From NCBI RefSeq assembly GCF_000195085.1, contig NC_015380.1, positions 358,001 to 422,000 on the forward strand: a DNA stretch of 64,000 nucleotides, in the 5' to 3' direction. The notes beneath the pieces were generated by a model, which was not told the origin of the DNA, searched no databases, and worked only from the letters and a program-made list of their open reading frames with translations. Source of the DNA: Candidatus Pelagibacter sp. IMCC9063 (lineage in GTDB: Bacteria; Pseudomonadota; Alphaproteobacteria; Pelagibacterales; Pelagibacteraceae). Each line of letters starts with the position of its first letter. Position 1 is the first letter of the stretch. The position numbers and the translations under genes are program-made. Shown here in pieces: positions 62,948-64,000 of the stretch.

Positions 62948-64000
62948 ATGGCTAAAAAAGATATTTTGTTATTAGCCGGTGACGGCATTGGACCTGAAAT
63001 AATGAAAGAAGCTAAAAAAATAATTAGCTGGTTCAATAAAAATAAAAAATTAGAGATTGAAATATCAGAAGAATTAGCTGGAGGAATTTCTTATGATGAA
63101 AATGGGACTCCTCTAACAGATCAGGTTTTGTATAAAGCCATGGATAGCGACGCAGTCCTTTTGGGAGCTGTAGGTGGCCCTAAATGGGATAATCTTGAAT
63201 TTTCAAAAAAACCAGAAAGAGCACTTCTTAGATTGAGAAAAGAAATGAGATTATTTGCGAATTTAAGACCAGCTATTTGTTTTTCTGAACTCGTAAGCGC
63301 ATCTAGTTTAAAAGCAGAAATTATATCCGACCTGGACATCCTGATAGTCAGAGAGCTTACAGGAGGAATTTACTTTGGAGAACCAAGGGGAATCGAGCCA
63401 ATTGAAAATGGAGAAAGAAAAGGTGTGAATACCCACACGTACACTACTAAAGAAATTAAAAGAGTCGCCAAAGTTGCTTTTGATTTGGCCCTAAAGAGAG
63501 GTAAAAAAGTTACTTCAGCTGACAAATCTAATGTAATGGAAGCAGGACAGCTGTGGAAAGAGGAAGTTCAGGCTCTCTACGATGAAAATAAAGCCTATAA
63601 AGAGATTGAGTTAAGTCATATGCTAGCAGATAATTGTGCTATGCAATTAGTAAGAAATCCAAAACAGTTTGATGTTATCGTAACAGATAATTTGTTTGGA
63701 GACATGCTATCCGACGAAGCTGCAATGTTAACAGGGTCTCTGGGTATGTTGCCATCTGCATCTCTTAGCGAAAAAGACAAAAATGGAAGAATTCGATCAA
63801 TGTATGAACCTTGTCATGGATCGGCACCTGATATTGCTGGAAAAGGAATAGCCAATCCAATCGCAATGATATTAAGTTTTGCTATGGCTTTAAAATATTC
63901 ATTAAATTTTGATAAAGAATCTGAGTTATTAGAATCTGCTATTAAACTTGTATTAAAAGATGGTTTAAGAACAGCTGATATTATGGAAGACGGAAAAAAA
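62948..64000 (+). CDS. leuB: 3-isopropylmalate dehydrogenase, cut by window edge
   Basis: Oxidatively decarboxylates 3-isopropylmalate. From the ATG at 62948 the frame stays open to base 64000 (351 codons), lacking perhaps the last 15-20 residues. Motifs: [12 protein letters not shown] near residue 8, [58 protein letters not shown], and [19 protein letters not shown] with the substrate and NAD-binding residues. It completes leuCDB. Confidence 0.96.
   Translation, partial: MAKKDILLLAGDGIGPEIMKEAKKIISWFNKNKKLEIEISEELAGGISYDENGTPLTDQVLYKAMDSDAVLLGAVGGPKWDNLEFSKKPERALLRLRKEMRLFANLRPAICFSELVSASSLKAEIISDLDILIVRELTGGIYFGEPRGIEPIENGERKGVNTHTYTTKEIKRVAKVAFDLALKRGKKVTSADKSNVMEAGQLWKEEVQALYDENKAYKEIELSHMLADNCAMQLVRNPKQFDVIVTDNLFGDMLSDEAAMLTGSLGMLPSASLSEKDKNGRIRSMYEPCHGSAPDIAGKGIANPIAMILSFAMALKYSLNFDKESELLESAIKLVLKDGLRTADIMEDGKK

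Overview
The window is strongly AT-rich, has almost no intergenic space and no mobile elements, CRISPR arrays, rRNA or tRNA genes. Gene content and order point to a streamlined marine alphaproteobacterium, most likely the SAR11/Pelagibacterales group or something close. Supporting signs are the hemE/ppsR-maf-aroE-coaE-dnaQ block, the secB-fxsA-Tim44-smr and hslUV-his blocks, mnmEG-rsmG-parAB, DUF2794, DUF2256 and IalB proteins, TRAP transport and a three-subunit glycolate oxidase.

Layout. 1-1209: hemH (cut by the window edge) and hemE on the minus strand. 1210-1476: the largest gene-free gap, between hemE and the PpsR gene; in Caulobacter and Rickettsia this junction is the chromosomal replication origin. 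1477-4952: ppsR, maf, aroE, coaE, dnaQ. 4945-8726: secB, fxsA, a Tim44-domain protein, an Smr protein and the HslUV protease. 8828-12730: histidine operon hisB-H-A-F-E, then a HIT and a GNAT protein. 12716-15403: lolA and ftsK. 15465-22189: ubiH-like hydroxylase, mnmE, mnmG, rsmG (with a perfect parS site inside it), parA, parB. 22192-26844: holA, lptE, leuS, thiE-like. 26846-28798: YggS, an L,D-transpeptidase, an OmpR-type regulator and a tiny ArfA ribosome-rescue gene. 28779-34275: a minus-strand run with dienelactone hydrolase, PfkB kinase, TenA, Nth, DapB, IalB and a Tas-type aldo/keto reductase. 34415-37339: Bax-inhibitor-1 homologue, DUF2256, DUF2794, YciB, DUF3108, HspQ. 37512-41447: cytochrome c maturation ccmC-E-F-G-H. 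41493-55910: PagL-like protein, a 2-hydroxyacid/glycolate block (LldD-type oxidase, aminotransferase, GlcDEF, D-2-hydroxyacid dehydrogenase), a TakP-like TRAP transporter, amidase, EamA permease and a hydrolase. 55913-60849: ftsY and dapF divergent from a structured RNA leader plus ffh, rpsP with an exact 30-bp repeat expansion, trmD, rplS. 60942-64000: leuC, leuD and leuB (cut by the window edge).

How the parts fit. The left 22 kb combines a probable oriC with the parABS partition system, as expected for an origin-proximal segment. The central block handles heme, thiamine, lysine and cell-envelope functions. The 42-53 kb block looks like uptake and oxidation of small organic acids. The right end joins the protein-targeting pathway (FtsY, Ffh) with ribosomal proteins and leucine synthesis.

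Quality note. At least four genes (hemE, lolA, yciB, rplS) and probably a fifth (the L,D-transpeptidase) are broken by single-base deletions in runs of A or T. Each is repaired by adding back one base per site. Sequencing error is the simplest explanation, but transcriptional slippage at poly(A) tracts is a real alternative. Gene boundaries below were chosen with this in mind.
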